A stretch of DNA of 34,516 bases from Algoriphagus sp. (GTDB lineage: Bacteria; Bacteroidota; Bacteroidia; Cytophagales; Cyclobacteriaceae). Positions 25,899 to 34,516 of this stretch are shown one piece after another; positions within the stretch are counted from its first letter, which is position 1; every line of letters starts with the position of its first letter. The DNA lies in the NCBI GenBank assembly GCA_021298245.1, contig JAJTDZ010000050.1:1-34516 (forward strand), in the 5' to 3' direction. Under the pieces are notes generated by a model. That model ran no database searches. It was not told the DNA's origin and saw only the letters and a program-made list of their open reading frames with translations. The translations under genes and the position numbers were made by a program.

Positions 25899-28800
25899 TT
25901 ATTTCAAGAACAATACCCCAACTCCCTTTTCTTTTGCTAAGCTATTGAAGGCAGGAACTGCTGATTCCAACAGTCTTTTCCCTTCAGCTTCAAGGGGTTT
26001 CCATTGTTGCATCAATTCGGCATGTCTCTCTTTGGTACCTTCATTGATGCGAGGAATACTGCTTTCTCCATGATTCATCATAAACATGAAATTGGCGGTA
26101 AATTTATTAGGGAAGTTTTCTACGTCATCGTAGGCAGTAGATTTTCGCTGCACCATAGCTTCGTCCCATGTTTTCAATTCCTTAATCAAAGTTTCTGCAG
26201 CCACTTTGAGGTCCTTCAATTCAGGCTTAGTAGACATTCTTTCCACCAGATTGCTGAGCTGATCCTGATATCCTTTGGCCGCATTGACCATGAGGTGCAT
26301 CTGGGTAAGTTCTGCCTCCAAGGTGCTCATCCAGGTATGGTACGCAAGGTAGTCTTCGGGACTTACTGTACTTCCCGGTTGATCTAGAATTTCTCCCTTG
26401 GCTTCCGTACGTATTCCTCCTCCACTGAGCCTCAAGGTATACTGCCCAGGGATAGCTTTGTGTCCTCTAAAGCTGGATTCGATATAGGCACTGGGTACGC
26501 CTGGAAGGCTAGAGTAACGCAAATCCCAAACCAAGCGATTGAGTCCCTTGCGGGTAGAGAGCAAGGGTTCGGGAGCAGGTCCACCTGCATAGGATTGGAA
26601 ATCAGGGTTCCCTTTAGAGCTAAGTTTTCTAACCATCTTCCCTGAGGAATCTAGTATTTCAAGGCTCAATTCGGTGCTATCGGCAAAGGAATGGGGTAGG
26701 TGGTAGTAGATGACCATTCCATAGGCTGGATTATGGCCTTGAAAAGGATCGGTACCTGAAAAATGATCTAGATTTCCTGCATTCATGGCCGAATACCAGT
26801 TTCCTAAAATTGCTTTCTCTGGAGTATAGAGCGTGAGCTGTTCCACATTCGCCTGAAGTTCTCTGACGGCATTGAGTTCGTCTAAGATCCAATAGGATCT
26901 GCCTGAGGTAGCAACGATGAGATCATCGTGGGCTATTTTTAGATCGGTAATAGGAGTGATAGGAAGGTTGAGCTGAAAAGCATGCCAGCTTTTGCCCCCA
27001 TCCCGCGATAGGTACATTCCTTTTTCTGTTCCCGCAAAAAGCAAGTTTTTGACTTTAGAATCTTCTCTAACCACGCGGGTGAAGGAGCCATAGGGAATTC
27101 CCGATGAAATGGAAGTCCACGTCTTTCCATAGTCTGTGGTTTTGTAAAGTCCAGGGCTATGGTCGTTGAATTTGTACCGTGTGGTGGCGATATAAGCGGT
27201 AGCAGGATCGTGAGGAGATACCTCAATGGCATTTACCAGACATTCTTTCAATTCTTTTGGGGTGACGTTGGTCCATGTGGTTCCTCCATTTCGGGTCAAG
27301 TAAACCTGACCATCGTCACTTCCTGTCCATAGTACCCCCGCCTCGTGGGGACTCTCGATGAGGTAGGCTAGGGTACCGTAATTTTCAGCGCCTACCGCTT
27401 CATTGGTGTAGGGTACTCCTCCTTTGCCTTGTTTGGACTTTTCGTTTCGGGTGAGGTCAGGGGAAATTTCTTTCCAAGTGAGTCCCCAGTCTTCCGTTTT
27501 CAATACGACCTGAGCACCATGAAAAAAAGTATTTGGGGCATGTTGGGAGCGAAGGATTGGTGCATTCCAATTGTACCGGTATTTCATGTCTTTGGCATCC
27601 ATACCTAGGTATTGAATGGGGGCGGCCATGATGTTGGTGGACCCTTGGGTTTTCATGTCCAAGACTTCGATGGTCCCTTGGTAGCTTCCTCCTAGGACAT
27701 ACCTGGGATCATCTGGATCAAAGGCCAAAAAGGCAGATTCGCCTCCAGCGGAGTAATTCCAATGTTCTTGGGTAATACCTCCTCTACCCAAGGCAAGGCT
27801 AGAGATGACTAGGGAAGTATTATCCTGCTGGCCTCCATAGATGCGGTAGGGGAATTGGTTGTCGACGGCAATCCTGTACATCTGGGCGGTGGGCATGTTG
27901 CTCTGGGTCGACCAGGTTTTCCCTCCGTTGAAAGAGATGGATCCTCCTCCGTCATCTGCCAGCATGAGATGGTTTGGATTTTTGGGATTGATCCATAGGT
28001 CATGGTAATCTCCATGAGGGCCATTGATGTCTTCAAATGTTTTTCCTCCGTCGATAGAAACTAGAAAAGGAGCACTTTGTACATAGACTTTATTTTCGTT
28101 TACGGGATCAGCAAATACTTCAATATAATACCAAGCCCTTTGGGTGAGTCGGTTGTTTTTATTGACCAGAGACCAATGTTCCCCCGCGTCTTCGGACACA
28201 AATAAGCCTCCTAAATCTTTTTCAGTATCGCTTTCAATCAGAGCGTAAACCTTATTGGAGTTGGCTCTGGAAACAGAAATGGCCATTTTGCCTTTTTCCT
28301 CTGGCAAACCCGTGTGTATTTTCTTCCAGGTTTTACCTGAATCGGAAGTTTTGTAAAGGCCAGATCCAGGACCTCCAGATTTTACCTGCCAAGGGAAGCG
28401 CTGATGTTCCCACATGGCAGCATAGAGGATTTCCGGATAATTCATGTCCATAGAAAGTTCTACGGCTCCCGACATGGCATCGACAAATAGAATTTTTTCC
28501 CAAGTCAAGCCACCATCCACGCTTTTGTACACCCCGCGGTCTTCATTTGGCCCATACAGGGCTCCTTGAGCCGCTACGTAGACCATATCGGGGTTTTGGG
28601 GATGGATTTGAATTCTAGAAATGTGTTGGGTTTTGTCTAACCCTATTTTTTTCCATGTTTTTCCAGCATCGGTAGACTTATACATCCCATCTCCATAGGA
28701 AGTCATCACTCCTCTAGGCGCATGCTCTCCCATGCCTACGTAGATGATATTAGGATTACTCTCTGAAACCGCTACAGCTCCTACCGAACCTGTCTGAAAA

Positions 28801-29036
28801 AATCCATCGGAAATATTGGTCCAATGCTGTCCTGCATCGCTAGTTTTCCAAAGCCCTCCTCCGGTAGTTCCAAAATAATAGGTTAGTGGATCCTGAACTA
28901 CCCCCGTGGCAGCTACTGACCTGCCTCCACGAAAAGGACCAATATTTCGGTACTTGATGGGTAAGGATTGGTCATAGGTTTGGGAGTAGGCAGAAAGCGA
29001 AATAAGTAGGCCTATAAGAAGAAAAATTCTTTTCAT
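25899..29036 (-). CDS. large exported BNR/Asp-box repeat protein
   Basis: Secreted beta-propeller protein of 1045 aa. A signal peptide (about residues 1-19, ending A-Y-S-Q) is followed by many Asp-box motifs (S/T-x-D-x-G-x-T-W): [71 protein letters not shown] and S-R-D-G-G-K-S-W. These suggest two propellers of the sortilin/VPS10 or GH74-like type (residues about 25-690). The last 300 residues have another beta domain and a helical tail. Related proteins are often named glycosyl hydrolase, but no catalytic residue can be assigned. The substrate is unknown; 35 bases precede the TPR lipoprotein. Confidence 0.88.
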   Translation of the reverse strand: MKRIFLLIGLLISLSAYSQTYDQSLPIKYRNIGPFRGGRSVAATGVVQDPLTYYFGTTGGGLWKTSDAGQHWTNISDGFFQTGSVGAVAVSESNPNIIYVGMGEHAPRGVMTSYGDGMYKSTDAGKTWKKIGLDKTQHISRIQIHPQNPDMVYVAAQGALYGPNEDRGVYKSVDGGLTWEKILFVDAMSGAVELSMDMNYPEILYAAMWEHQRFPWQVKSGGPGSGLYKTSDSGKTWKKIHTGLPEEKGKMAISVSRANSNKVYALIESDTEKDLGGLFVSEDAGEHWSLVNKNNRLTQRAWYYIEVFADPVNENKVYVQSAPFLVSIDGGKTFEDINGPHGDYHDLWINPKNPNHLMLADDGGGSISFNGGKTWSTQSNMPTAQMYRIAVDNQFPYRIYGGQQDNTSLVISSLALGRGGITQEHWNYSAGGESAFLAFDPDDPRYVLGGSYQGTIEVLDMKTQGSTNIMAAPIQYLGMDAKDMKYRYNWNAPILRSQHAPNTFFHGAQVVLKTEDWGLTWKEISPDLTRNEKSKQGKGGVPYTNEAVGAENYGTLAYLIESPHEAGVLWTGSDDGQVYLTRNGGTTWTNVTPKELKECLVNAIEVSPHDPATAYIATTRYKFNDHSPGLYKTTDYGKTWTSISSGIPYGSFTRVVREDSKVKNLLFAGTEKGMYLSRDGGKSWHAFQLNLPITPITDLKIAHDDLIVATSGRSYWILDELNAVRELQANVEQLTLYTPEKAILGNWYSAMNAGNLDHFSGTDPFQGHNPAYGMVIYYHLPHSFADSTELSLEILDSSGKMVRKLSSKGNPDFQSYAGGPAPEPLLSTRKGLNRLVWDLRYSSLPGVPSAYIESSFRGHKAIPGQYTLRLSGGGIRTEAKGEILDQPGSTVSPEDYLAYHTWMSTLEAELTQMHLMVNAAKGYQDQLSNLVERMSTKPELKDLKVAAETLIKELKTWDEAMVQRKSTAYDDVENFPNKFTANFMFMMNHGESSIPRINEGTKERHAELMQQWKPLEAEGKRLLESAVPAFNSLAKEKGVGVLFLK

Positions 29037-29118
29037 CAGTGAAGTATATATTTAGTCTTTAAATCTACACAAAAGCTTAGCAAAGAATAAAAATTTGAAA
29101 TTGAAACTAGACTAAAAT

Positions 29119-30123
29119 TTAGGCAATTCTGTTTTTCACCAGTTGCTCCATTACCCAATTGGTCCTAGCGGCAGAAATTCCTGTGCTCGGACATGTTCCC
29201 TCGTCCTGGAGTTCGTCCAGGATGGTTTGAATCAGAGGGGATTGGATATGCTTGGGAAGGGGGAATTCAAACACTCGTGGCACTTTTCCTTCTTTTAGTA
29301 GGGAAAAGGATCCAGTTCCAAAAGTAGCAAAGCGAATTTGCCCCTTGGACCCATCAATTACGATTTCATCTATTTCTGAGGCGCCTGAGGTAGTAAAACA
29401 CCAGTTTCCTGTACCCAGGACTCCATTTTCAAATACAAAGCTTCCCGTCACCAAATCCTCGGCCGGATATGCCTTAGCTTGATTGGCGGAAAAGCCAGTT
29501 GCCTGGGTGATTTTACCAAAAAAGAAGTCGAGTAAATCCAGTTGATGGGAGGCGAGGTCATAAAAATATCCCCCTCCAGCGATTTCGGGAATCACTCTCC
29601 AATTTTCCGAGGATGAACTCACCAGTTTAGGGGTGAGCACCTGCTTTAAGTTGATCTGTACCGTTCGAATTTCTCCAATTTCCCCTTGATCTAGGAGTTC
29701 TTTGATTTTGAGGAAATGCAGAAGGGCCCTTCGGTAATAGGCGACAAATAGGGGGACCTTGGCTTTTTCACATGCGGCAATCATTTGCAGGCACTCGTGG
29801 TAGGTACGTGCCATGGGCTTTTCTACATATACCGGCTTTCCAGCAGCTGCGGCCAGTTGGGTAAGCTCCAGGTGAACATGTGGCGGGGTAGCAATGTATA
29901 TTGCATCTACCTCAGGATCTTCAATAAGCGCTTGGGCTTGGTGGTACCATTTGGGCACTCCATGCCTTAGGGCGTAATCTTTGGCCTTTTCTGCATCCCT
30001 TCTCATCACAGCTACCAAACGAGAATTGGGAAGGGAATATAGGGCAGGGGCAGATTTGACTTCACATACCGCACCTACCCCCAGCACTCCCCAGCAAACC
30101 TCATTACTTATAATTTTTTTCAT
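29119..30123 (-). CDS. Gfo/Idh/MocA family oxidoreductase
   Basis: NAD(P)-dependent sugar or polyol oxidoreductase. The N-terminal Rossmann fold has G-V-L-G-V-G-A-V near residues 13-20; the family E-K-P motif (Y-V-E-K-P-M-A) lies near residues 96-102. A C-terminal alpha/beta domain follows, with G-G-G-Y-F-Y-D-L-A-S-H-Q-L-D-L near residues 182-196, including the catalytic-type D/H. Cytosolic, with no signal peptide; 334 aa is typical. It follows the haem-binding gene by 18 bases on the same strand, suggesting a common transcript. The substrate cannot be named from sequence. Confidence 0.92.
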   Translation of the reverse strand: MKKIISNEVCWGVLGVGAVCEVKSAPALYSLPNSRLVAVMRRDAEKAKDYALRHGVPKWYHQAQALIEDPEVDAIYIATPPHVHLELTQLAAAAGKPVYVEKPMARTYHECLQMIAACEKAKVPLFVAYYRRALLHFLKIKELLDQGEIGEIRTVQINLKQVLTPKLVSSSSENWRVIPEIAGGGYFYDLASHQLDLLDFFFGKITQATGFSANQAKAYPAEDLVTGSFVFENGVLGTGNWCFTTSGASEIDEIVIDGSKGQIRFATFGTGSFSLLKEGKVPRVFEFPLPKHIQSPLIQTILDELQDEGTCPSTGISAARTNWVMEQLVKNRIA

Positions 30124-30141
30124 ACCAGTCTAGGAAAACTA

Positions 30142-30651
30142 CTACTGCTCAGCGGCAGCTGGCCGAGGCCTCATTTTTAAACTATCTGCAGGATAGCTTG
30201 CTGCCATTTTAGCCATTTGTTCCTTGGCCCACTCCACCAAGACCCTACGATCGGCATCTGATAAATTGGCTTCTGGATGCAATCCTAGGTAGGTATAGGA
30301 GGGTAGGGGCATTTCTTTGCTTTCTACCATCTCCACGATTTCCTCAAATTTGTGATTTTGAACGCGTAAGGGGAGAGAAGTAAATTCAGAAAAATTCAAA
30401 TGCTCCTTTCCCTCATCCACATGATGTTTGAGCCAAAAACCTATAGGTTGTAAGTTTGCATACCAAGGATACGTGGTGGTATGGCTGTGACAATTGTTGC
30501 AAGCTCCTTGAAGGAGAGTGGCCACATGATCTGGAACTTCAAAATTCTTTGAAATTTCAAATTCATTAGAATTTACTTCTTCATTATTCATGGGAATAAA
30601 TTGAATGACCACTAGGATGACGGCTAGCGCATAGATGATTTTCTTGATCAT
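30142..30651 (-). CDS. haem-binding domain protein, CxxCH, membrane anchored
   Basis: Residues 5-20 form a hydrophobic signal anchor (I-I-Y-A-L-A-V-I-L-V-V-I-Q). One c-type haem motif C-N-N-C-H is at residues 51-55, followed by H-T-T-T-Y-P-W-Y-A-N-L-Q-P and G-F-W-L-K-H-H-V-D-E-G. This set is the pattern of the Bacteroidota haem-binding domain PF14376. Methionine M-P-L-P-S-Y near residue 114 may be the distal haem ligand. A periplasmic electron-transfer role is inferred. At 169 aa with one haem, it is 18 bases upstream of a Gfo/Idh oxidoreductase, so it may carry electrons or simply share a transcript. The tail is Pro/Ala rich. Confidence 0.88.
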   Translation of the reverse strand: MIKKIIYALAVILVVIQFIPMNNEEVNSNEFEISKNFEVPDHVATLLQGACNNCHSHTTTYPWYANLQPIGFWLKHHVDEGKEHLNFSEFTSLPLRVQNHKFEEIVEMVESKEMPLPSYTYLGLHPEANLSDADRRVLVEWAKEQMAKMAASYPADSLKMRPRPAAAEQ

Positions 30652-30844
30652 AGGTGCTATAGGTTAGGGATTTAAAAATGATCGACGGTGGAAAAAACTA
30701 AAAATTACAGCTTGAAGAAATTGACTTTTCCTATTACCTATCTGCTTTTATTCTTCAAAGCTGATTCAATTTAAGTAAATCTTTTACCACAGAAAAGACC
30801 AAGCATTTTTTTAACCTTTCTTGGTTGGGATCCTTAAGACCTGC

Positions 30845-31039
30845 CTACCTAAACCGTACTCCATCAATCACCAGGCAAAGACCCGCTTGAAAAATCACCA
30901 AGCCCAGCGTACCAGTCCAAAACCATTCCCCGCCAGCATATTTTTCTATTCCACCATGGATACAAATAGAAAGACCTGTTCCAGTGAGCAATAAACCCGC
31001 CACAGATTGTAGCAACCATCTTTTTTTATTTTTCTTCAT
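30845..31039 (-). CDS. small two-helix membrane protein, 64 aa
   Basis: Unknown function. After a basic N-terminus (K-K-N-K-K-R-W) come two hydrophobic helices at about residues 10-27 and 40-58 (L-L-Q-S-V-A-G-L-L-L-T-G-T-G-L and L-G-L-V-I-F-Q-A-G-L-C-L-V-I), ending D-G-V-R-F-R. The positive-inside rule suggests both ends in the cytosol with a Gly/Trp loop outside. It follows the zinc alcohol dehydrogenase by 13 bases on the same strand. Similar short proteins are common in Cyclobacteriaceae as hypotheticals, I believe; the role is unclear. Confidence 0.75.
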   Translation of the reverse strand: MKKNKKRWLLQSVAGLLLTGTGLSICIHGGIEKYAGGEWFWTGTLGLVIFQAGLCLVIDGVRFR

Positions 31040-31052
31040 CGCATAGATGCCT

Positions 31053-32093
31053 TTAAAATCTATCTATCATGACCATGCCCGCCTCCTCAAATTGATCCAT
31101 TTGACAAAGGGCTGAGACGGCTTCCTCCAAACGTATTCTTTTTTTTATAAGTTTTTCTGGATTCATTTTACCAGCTAAAATAAGTTGAAGCATGTCAGGA
31201 TAGGCATAGGCTTGCATGCCGTGACTTCCCAAAATTTCCAATTCTTTGGCTATGACCAAATGCATAGGTATTGAAGGATTGGCTTCTTTTCCTGCTAGTA
31301 AGCCGATTTGAATGTGTTTCCCTCTCTTGGCCAAACAGGCGATGGATTGGTAGCAAGTGATTTTGCTCCCCAAGGCATCCACGGAAACCTGCACCCCTCC
31401 TTGGCTAAGGTCTTGAATGCATGCGGCCACATCTACAATTTTAGTTGCATTGACCAAGTGCACTGCACCCACTTGCTTGGCCAAAGCCAAGGCTTTGTCT
31501 TGAATATCTACGGCAATCACCTTAGCCCCAAGCGCGGTAGCAATCATCACCGCAGAGAGGCCAACGCCCCCACAGCCATGCACGGCCACCCATTGATCTG
31601 CTTTTACCTTACCCTGGGCTACAATTCCTCGGAAAGAGGTAGCAAACCTGCAGCCCAAACTTGCTGCAACATCAAAGCCTAAGCTATCGGGTAGCCTGAC
31701 CAAGTTGGTGTCCGCTCGATGTACCGCTACGTACTGTGCAAAGGATCCCCAATGGGTAAAACCAGGCTGAAATTGTCGATCACAGATCTGTTGGTTTCCG
31801 CTTTTACAGGTAGGGCAGGTTCCACAGGCACATACAAAAGGTACGGTGACCCGGTCTCCCACTTTCCAATGCGAAACCCCTGGGCCTACTTCTTTGATTA
31901 TCCCCGCAAATTCATGCCCAGGGACATGAGGCAAATGGATGTCCGAATCGTGGCCCATCCAGCCATGCCAATCGCTACGGCAGATTCCCGTTGCTTTTAC
32001 CTCTAGGATTAAACCTTCCTTGGGTAGGATTGGGTCAGGTACTTGAGTTACCTTAGGGATTTCTTGAAAGGATTCAAAAATTAAGGCCTTCAT
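31053..32093 (-). CDS. zinc-dependent alcohol dehydrogenase
   Basis: Medium-chain dehydrogenase/reductase. The catalytic zinc site begins with Cys in G-I-C-R-S-D-W-H near residues 36-43 and G-H-E-F near 60-63. The structural zinc is held by four Cys in C-A-C-G-T-C-P-T-C-K-S-G-N-Q-Q-I-C near residues 88-105. The Rossmann motif G-C-G-G-V-G-L-S-A near residues 173-181 binds NAD(H), with V-D-I next to it marking NAD preference. 346 aa is typical. The substrate is an alcohol or polyol; it cannot be named. In one transcript with the two-helix membrane gene; separated from the Tat-exported Gfo/Idh gene by a terminator. Confidence 0.92.
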   Translation of the reverse strand: MKALIFESFQEIPKVTQVPDPILPKEGLILEVKATGICRSDWHGWMGHDSDIHLPHVPGHEFAGIIKEVGPGVSHWKVGDRVTVPFVCACGTCPTCKSGNQQICDRQFQPGFTHWGSFAQYVAVHRADTNLVRLPDSLGFDVAASLGCRFATSFRGIVAQGKVKADQWVAVHGCGGVGLSAVMIATALGAKVIAVDIQDKALALAKQVGAVHLVNATKIVDVAACIQDLSQGGVQVSVDALGSKITCYQSIACLAKRGKHIQIGLLAGKEANPSIPMHLVIAKELEILGSHGMQAYAYPDMLQLILAGKMNPEKLIKKRIRLEEAVSALCQMDQFEEAGMVMIDRF

Positions 32094-32130
32094 TCCTTGA
32101 ATACTTTTGGCGAATGCTTTAAAGTAGGTA

Positions 32131-32161
32131 AAAAAAGCCGTGAACGGAAATGCTCACGGCT
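32131..32161 (-). terminator. terminator after the Tat-exported Gfo/Idh gene
   Basis: An 8-bp perfect stem AGCCGTGA (32136-32143) with TCACGGCT (32154-32161) around a ten-base loop. Six A on the left give a U-run for minus-strand transcripts. It begins 24 bases after the upstream gene's stop. Confidence 0.8.
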
Positions 32162-32184
32162 GCTATAATTTATCTTGACAGACA

Positions 32185-33651
32185 TTACACTTCGAATCCG
32201 GCGCGGTAGGTTCTGCCTACAAATTGATTTGCTTCTTCGAGGTTGGTGATGCGCATGTTTTCTCCATCCCAAAGCAACTTCCTACGTCCGAAAAATTCTT
32301 GCTGACCTCTGCTATTTGGCCTTCTCAACATATAACTTCTAATCGCTAAATTCCCCATAAGTACGGTTTCAGTCATCGGACCTGCATAGTCAAAGGAAGA
32401 AGTCAAGCTTTTGTGTTCCGCCGAACCAAAACCTGCCTTGCAGGCATCCACCCATTTCCTTTGGTGACCGTACTCGGGTTCAGTACCTTCGATTCGGTCT
32501 GGCCCAAATTCTTGCGTGCCGTCATTGAGGTACAGCTTAGGCATGAGCGGGGAGCTATCGTTGATATTGTGGGTAATAATCCCTTTTTCTCCAATCATCA
32601 TCACCCCATTGGCAGAGTTAGCCCCACCCAAATCGTGGTCTGCAGGAATGATATCGGGGTGGGAAGGACGTATTCCTCCGTCCATCCATGTCATTTCTAA
32701 AGGAACAGGATTTTTAGCCGTAGGACCGTAATGCAGGGTAATGAAGGAAGAGGCAGGACAACCCTCAGGATGGTAATCTGCAGTCCACATTTGAGAGTAA
32801 ACCGAACCCACGGAGCATTCCGCATCAAGAGGATAATGTAGTCCTAGCATGCGGAAGGGGATGTCCATCAAATGACATCCTACATCTCCCAAAGCTCCCG
32901 TACCATAATCCCACCAACCTCTCCAATTGAAGGGGTGTAAGTTGGGAGTAAATGGAATTTCAGGAGCAGGCCCTAGCCAAAGATCCCATTCCAATTCGCT
33001 AGGCTTATTACCAGCATCTGCTTTTGGAAATTGTCCTCCCTGTGGCCATACAGGACGATTGGTCCAAATTTGCACCTTGGAAACTTTGCCAATCTTATCG
33101 GAATCCATCCAACCTTTGATCATGTCCATGAGTGGATTGGAAGCCCCTTGATTTCCCATTTGGGTGACCACCTTTTGGTCTCTTGCCATCTGGGTAAGCA
33201 TCCTTGCTTCTCTAATATTGTGGGTCATGGGCTTTTGTACATAGACATGCTTGCCTCGCTCCATACAAAATTTGGCAGCTGGTCCATGCACATGGTCTGG
33301 AGTAGAAATGGTGACCGCGTCAATATCTTTTTGTTCTTCCAGCATTTTCCGGTAGTCTGCGTACAACTTGGCTTTTGGGAATTTGGCTACGGAGTCTTTT
33401 GCAGAACCTGAAAAATCTACATCACATAGCGCTACCACCCTTTCTCTGCCATTGACAGAGGCATTGAGGATATCGCTTTTTCCTTTACCTCCTGCACCGA
33501 TGGCGGCCAGATTGAGTTGATCAGAGGGGGCAGTATATCCCACGCCTCCTAGGACGTGGCGAGGCACAATAAAAATGGAAGAGGCTATGGCTGCCTTTTT
33601 GATAAATTCTCTTCGGGAAGATAAAGAGCTGTCTTGTTTTTGGTTTTTCAT
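32185..33651 (-). CDS. Tat-exported Gfo/Idh/MocA oxidoreductase
   Basis: NAD(P)-type oxidoreductase carrying a twin-arginine signal: S-R-R-E-F-I-K-K-A-A-I-A-S-S at residues 12-25, with Arg13-Arg14, followed by a short hydrophobic core. Tat export implies folding, and often cofactor binding, before transport. The Rossmann domain has A-A-I-G-A-G-G-K-G-K near residues 49-58. The usual E-K-P motif reads Q-K-P (Y-V-Q-K-P-M-T-H-N), as in this exported subgroup. The C-terminal part shows the W-W-D-Y-G-T-G-A-L-G-D-V-G-C-H motif near residues 243-257. At 488 aa it is longer than the cytosolic form. Periplasmic sugar oxidoreduction is inferred. Confidence 0.92.
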   Translation of the reverse strand: MKNQKQDSSLSSRREFIKKAAIASSIFIVPRHVLGGVGYTAPSDQLNLAAIGAGGKGKSDILNASVNGRERVVALCDVDFSGSAKDSVAKFPKAKLYADYRKMLEEQKDIDAVTISTPDHVHGPAAKFCMERGKHVYVQKPMTHNIREARMLTQMARDQKVVTQMGNQGASNPLMDMIKGWMDSDKIGKVSKVQIWTNRPVWPQGGQFPKADAGNKPSELEWDLWLGPAPEIPFTPNLHPFNWRGWWDYGTGALGDVGCHLMDIPFRMLGLHYPLDAECSVGSVYSQMWTADYHPEGCPASSFITLHYGPTAKNPVPLEMTWMDGGIRPSHPDIIPADHDLGGANSANGVMMIGEKGIITHNINDSSPLMPKLYLNDGTQEFGPDRIEGTEPEYGHQRKWVDACKAGFGSAEHKSLTSSFDYAGPMTETVLMGNLAIRSYMLRRPNSRGQQEFFGRRKLLWDGENMRITNLEEANQFVGRTYRAGFEV

Positions 33652-33955
33652 GGGTTGATGAAAATTAACTGTAGGTCCAAATGATCACCGGAGGAGAAAA
33701 TGATCTCGAGAGTCTCTCTCCTTTGCTGGTACGTAGTACAAGTTGGGGTTGATTTTTGGATTTGTCAAAAAAAATAGAAAAATCCTTTTTCAAGCGACCC
33801 CGTGAAAACAAAACCCTTAAATTTCACTTATCTATAAAAGTTTACGTTCTTTATATCCGTTAAACAGCCTAGAATCCCTAAAATTTAGGTAAACCTAGGT
33901 TGGATAATTTCAAGAGCTTTCACAGAAAACATACCTTTAAGTTTAAATTTTTCCT
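33652..33955. other. divergent intergenic region, 304 bases
   Basis: No ORF. It must hold promoters for the Gfo/Idh gene (minus) and pntA (plus). TACCTTTA at 33932-33939 is one base from the TAnnTTTG box, ahead of the pntA ATG at 33956. Just upstream is a cluster of CCTA/TAGG sites: CCTAAA-A-TTTAGG at 33877-33889 and the ten-base palindrome AACCTAGGTT at 33892-33901, plus CCTAGAAT at 33868-33875. These may be operator sites. Confidence 0.45.
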
Positions 33956-34516
33956 ATGGTCATTGGAGTCGTCAAAGAAAGCAAAGAGTTTGAAAGCCGG
34001 GTGGCTTTGAGCCCAGAGGTGGTTAAGCTCTTAGTTAAAAAGGAATTTAACGTAGTCATAGAATCGGGGGCTGGGGAATCCTCTTTTTTTTCCAACCAAG
34101 AATACCAAGAAGCCGGTGCAAAAATTGGTACCAGCAAAGAGGCATTGGCCGCAGATTTAATACTCAAGGTTAATTTAGTAAGCCTAGAGGAAGTGGCTGA
34201 AATGAAAGAGAAGTCGGCTTGTATGTCCTTTATGTATGCCCATCAGCATCCTGAGGTCTTGCAGGCACTGAATAAAAAATCCATCACTTCCTTTTCTATG
34301 GATGCTGTGCCTAGAATCTCTAGGGCACAGAAAATGGATGCCTTGTCCTCCCAAGCCAACTTGGCAGGCTACAAGGCGGTGATTTTGGGAGCCAATCGCC
34401 TGGGAAAAATTTTCCCTTTGCTGATGACCGCCTCCGGGACCATCACCCCAGCGCGGGTTCTCATCTTTGGAGCTGGGGTAGCAGGATTGCAAGCCATCGC
34501 TACAGCCAAAAGATTA
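33956..34516 (+). CDS. pntA: NAD(P) transhydrogenase subunit alpha, 3' end outside window
   Basis: Proton-translocating transhydrogenase, alpha subunit part 1 (NAD(H)-binding dI domain), which couples hydride transfer between NADH and NADP+ to proton flow. The frame from ATG 33956 runs open to the right edge, giving 187 residues. Seen: I-G-V-V-K-E-S-K-E-F-E-S-R-V-A-L-S-P near the start, the Y-A-H-Q-H-P-E region, S-R-A-Q-K-M-D-A-L-S-S-Q-A-N-L-A-G-Y near residues 121-138, and the Rossmann motif F-G-A-G-V-A-G-L-Q-A-I-A-T-A-K-R-L at the edge. SRAQxMDALSSQA identifies PntA rather than the related alanine dehydrogenase. The gene continues beyond the window. Confidence 0.93.
   Translation, partial: MVIGVVKESKEFESRVALSPEVVKLLVKKEFNVVIESGAGESSFFSNQEYQEAGAKIGTSKEALAADLILKVNLVSLEEVAEMKEKSACMSFMYAHQHPEVLQALNKKSITSFSMDAVPRISRAQKMDALSSQANLAGYKAVILGANRLGKIFPLLMTASGTITPARVLIFGAGVAGLQAIATAKRL

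Noticed and set aside
34184..34492. 102-codon minus-strand frame at the right edge
   Set aside because: It lies antisense to pntA, whose family motifs are unmistakable.

Overview
The window looks like chromosome from a free-living, probably aquatic, member of the Bacteroidota close to the Cyclobacteriaceae (Algoriphagus-like). This rests on three things: protein flavour, such as DUF5683 next to ParAB, an exported S41 lipoprotein, BNR-repeat and Tat-exported Gfo/Idh proteins, and a PF14376-type haem-binding protein; the near absence of strong Shine-Dalgarno sequences; and several promoters of the Bacteroidota form TTTG-N19-21-TAnnTTTG, best seen upstream of rpsF. Species-level placement is inference.

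Layout. 1-2.6 kb: a small unknown gene converging on the ribosomal operon rpsF-rpsR-rplI (minus), then a membrane-anchored coiled-coil protein. 2.7-4.5 kb: apaG coupled to a degenerate methyltransferase-like gene (minus), divergent from ung. 4.5-8.6 kb (minus): the operon parA-parB-DUF5683-dapB-lepB, covering chromosome segregation, lysine/peptidoglycan precursor synthesis and secretion. 8.7-12.2 kb (minus): pyrG-yidC. 12.2-13.4 kb: about 730 bases of AT-rich DNA leading to a lone helix-turn-helix gene with a very clean terminator. 13.5-16.2 kb (plus): a frameshifted YrdC/Sua5-like gene coupled to the CCA-adding enzyme, followed by a frameshifted TPR gene. 16.3-19.6 kb (minus): S41 lipoprotein protease, ftsE, a small ORF, fructose-6-phosphate aldolase/transaldolase and the SRP RNA. 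19.7-22.9 kb: a pentapeptide-repeat protein, then a DNA-damage cassette in which dinB diverges from a LexA-like XRE-S24 repressor followed by an alkyltransferase (ogt). 22.9-25.9 kb: exported RidA, GNAT acetyltransferase, tandem UspA and a TPR lipoprotein. 25.9-33.7 kb (minus): exported or oxidative accessory functions, namely a large BNR/Asp-box protein, two Gfo/Idh/MocA oxidoreductases, a haem-binding CxxCH protein and a zinc alcohol dehydrogenase. The right edge cuts into pntA.

Two themes stand out. (1) The dinB / XRE-S24 / ogt locus looks like a self-contained SOS-like module. The repressor has Ala116-Gly117, Ser150 and Lys189 spaced as in LexA/UmuD, and a perfect 10-bp inverted repeat with an 8-bp spacer (TACAGT-N8-ACTGTA core) lies in its leader. 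(2) Several genes carry lesions: DinB lacks about 28 palm-domain residues, the YrdC-like gene is shifted at an A9 run, the TPR gene is shifted at a short G run, and the methyltransferase-like protein has lost its SAM-binding motif. These may be sequencing errors, real decay or recoding. The best candidates for something undescribed are the XRE-S24 damage module and the isolated AT-rich/HTH locus at 12.2-13.4 kb.
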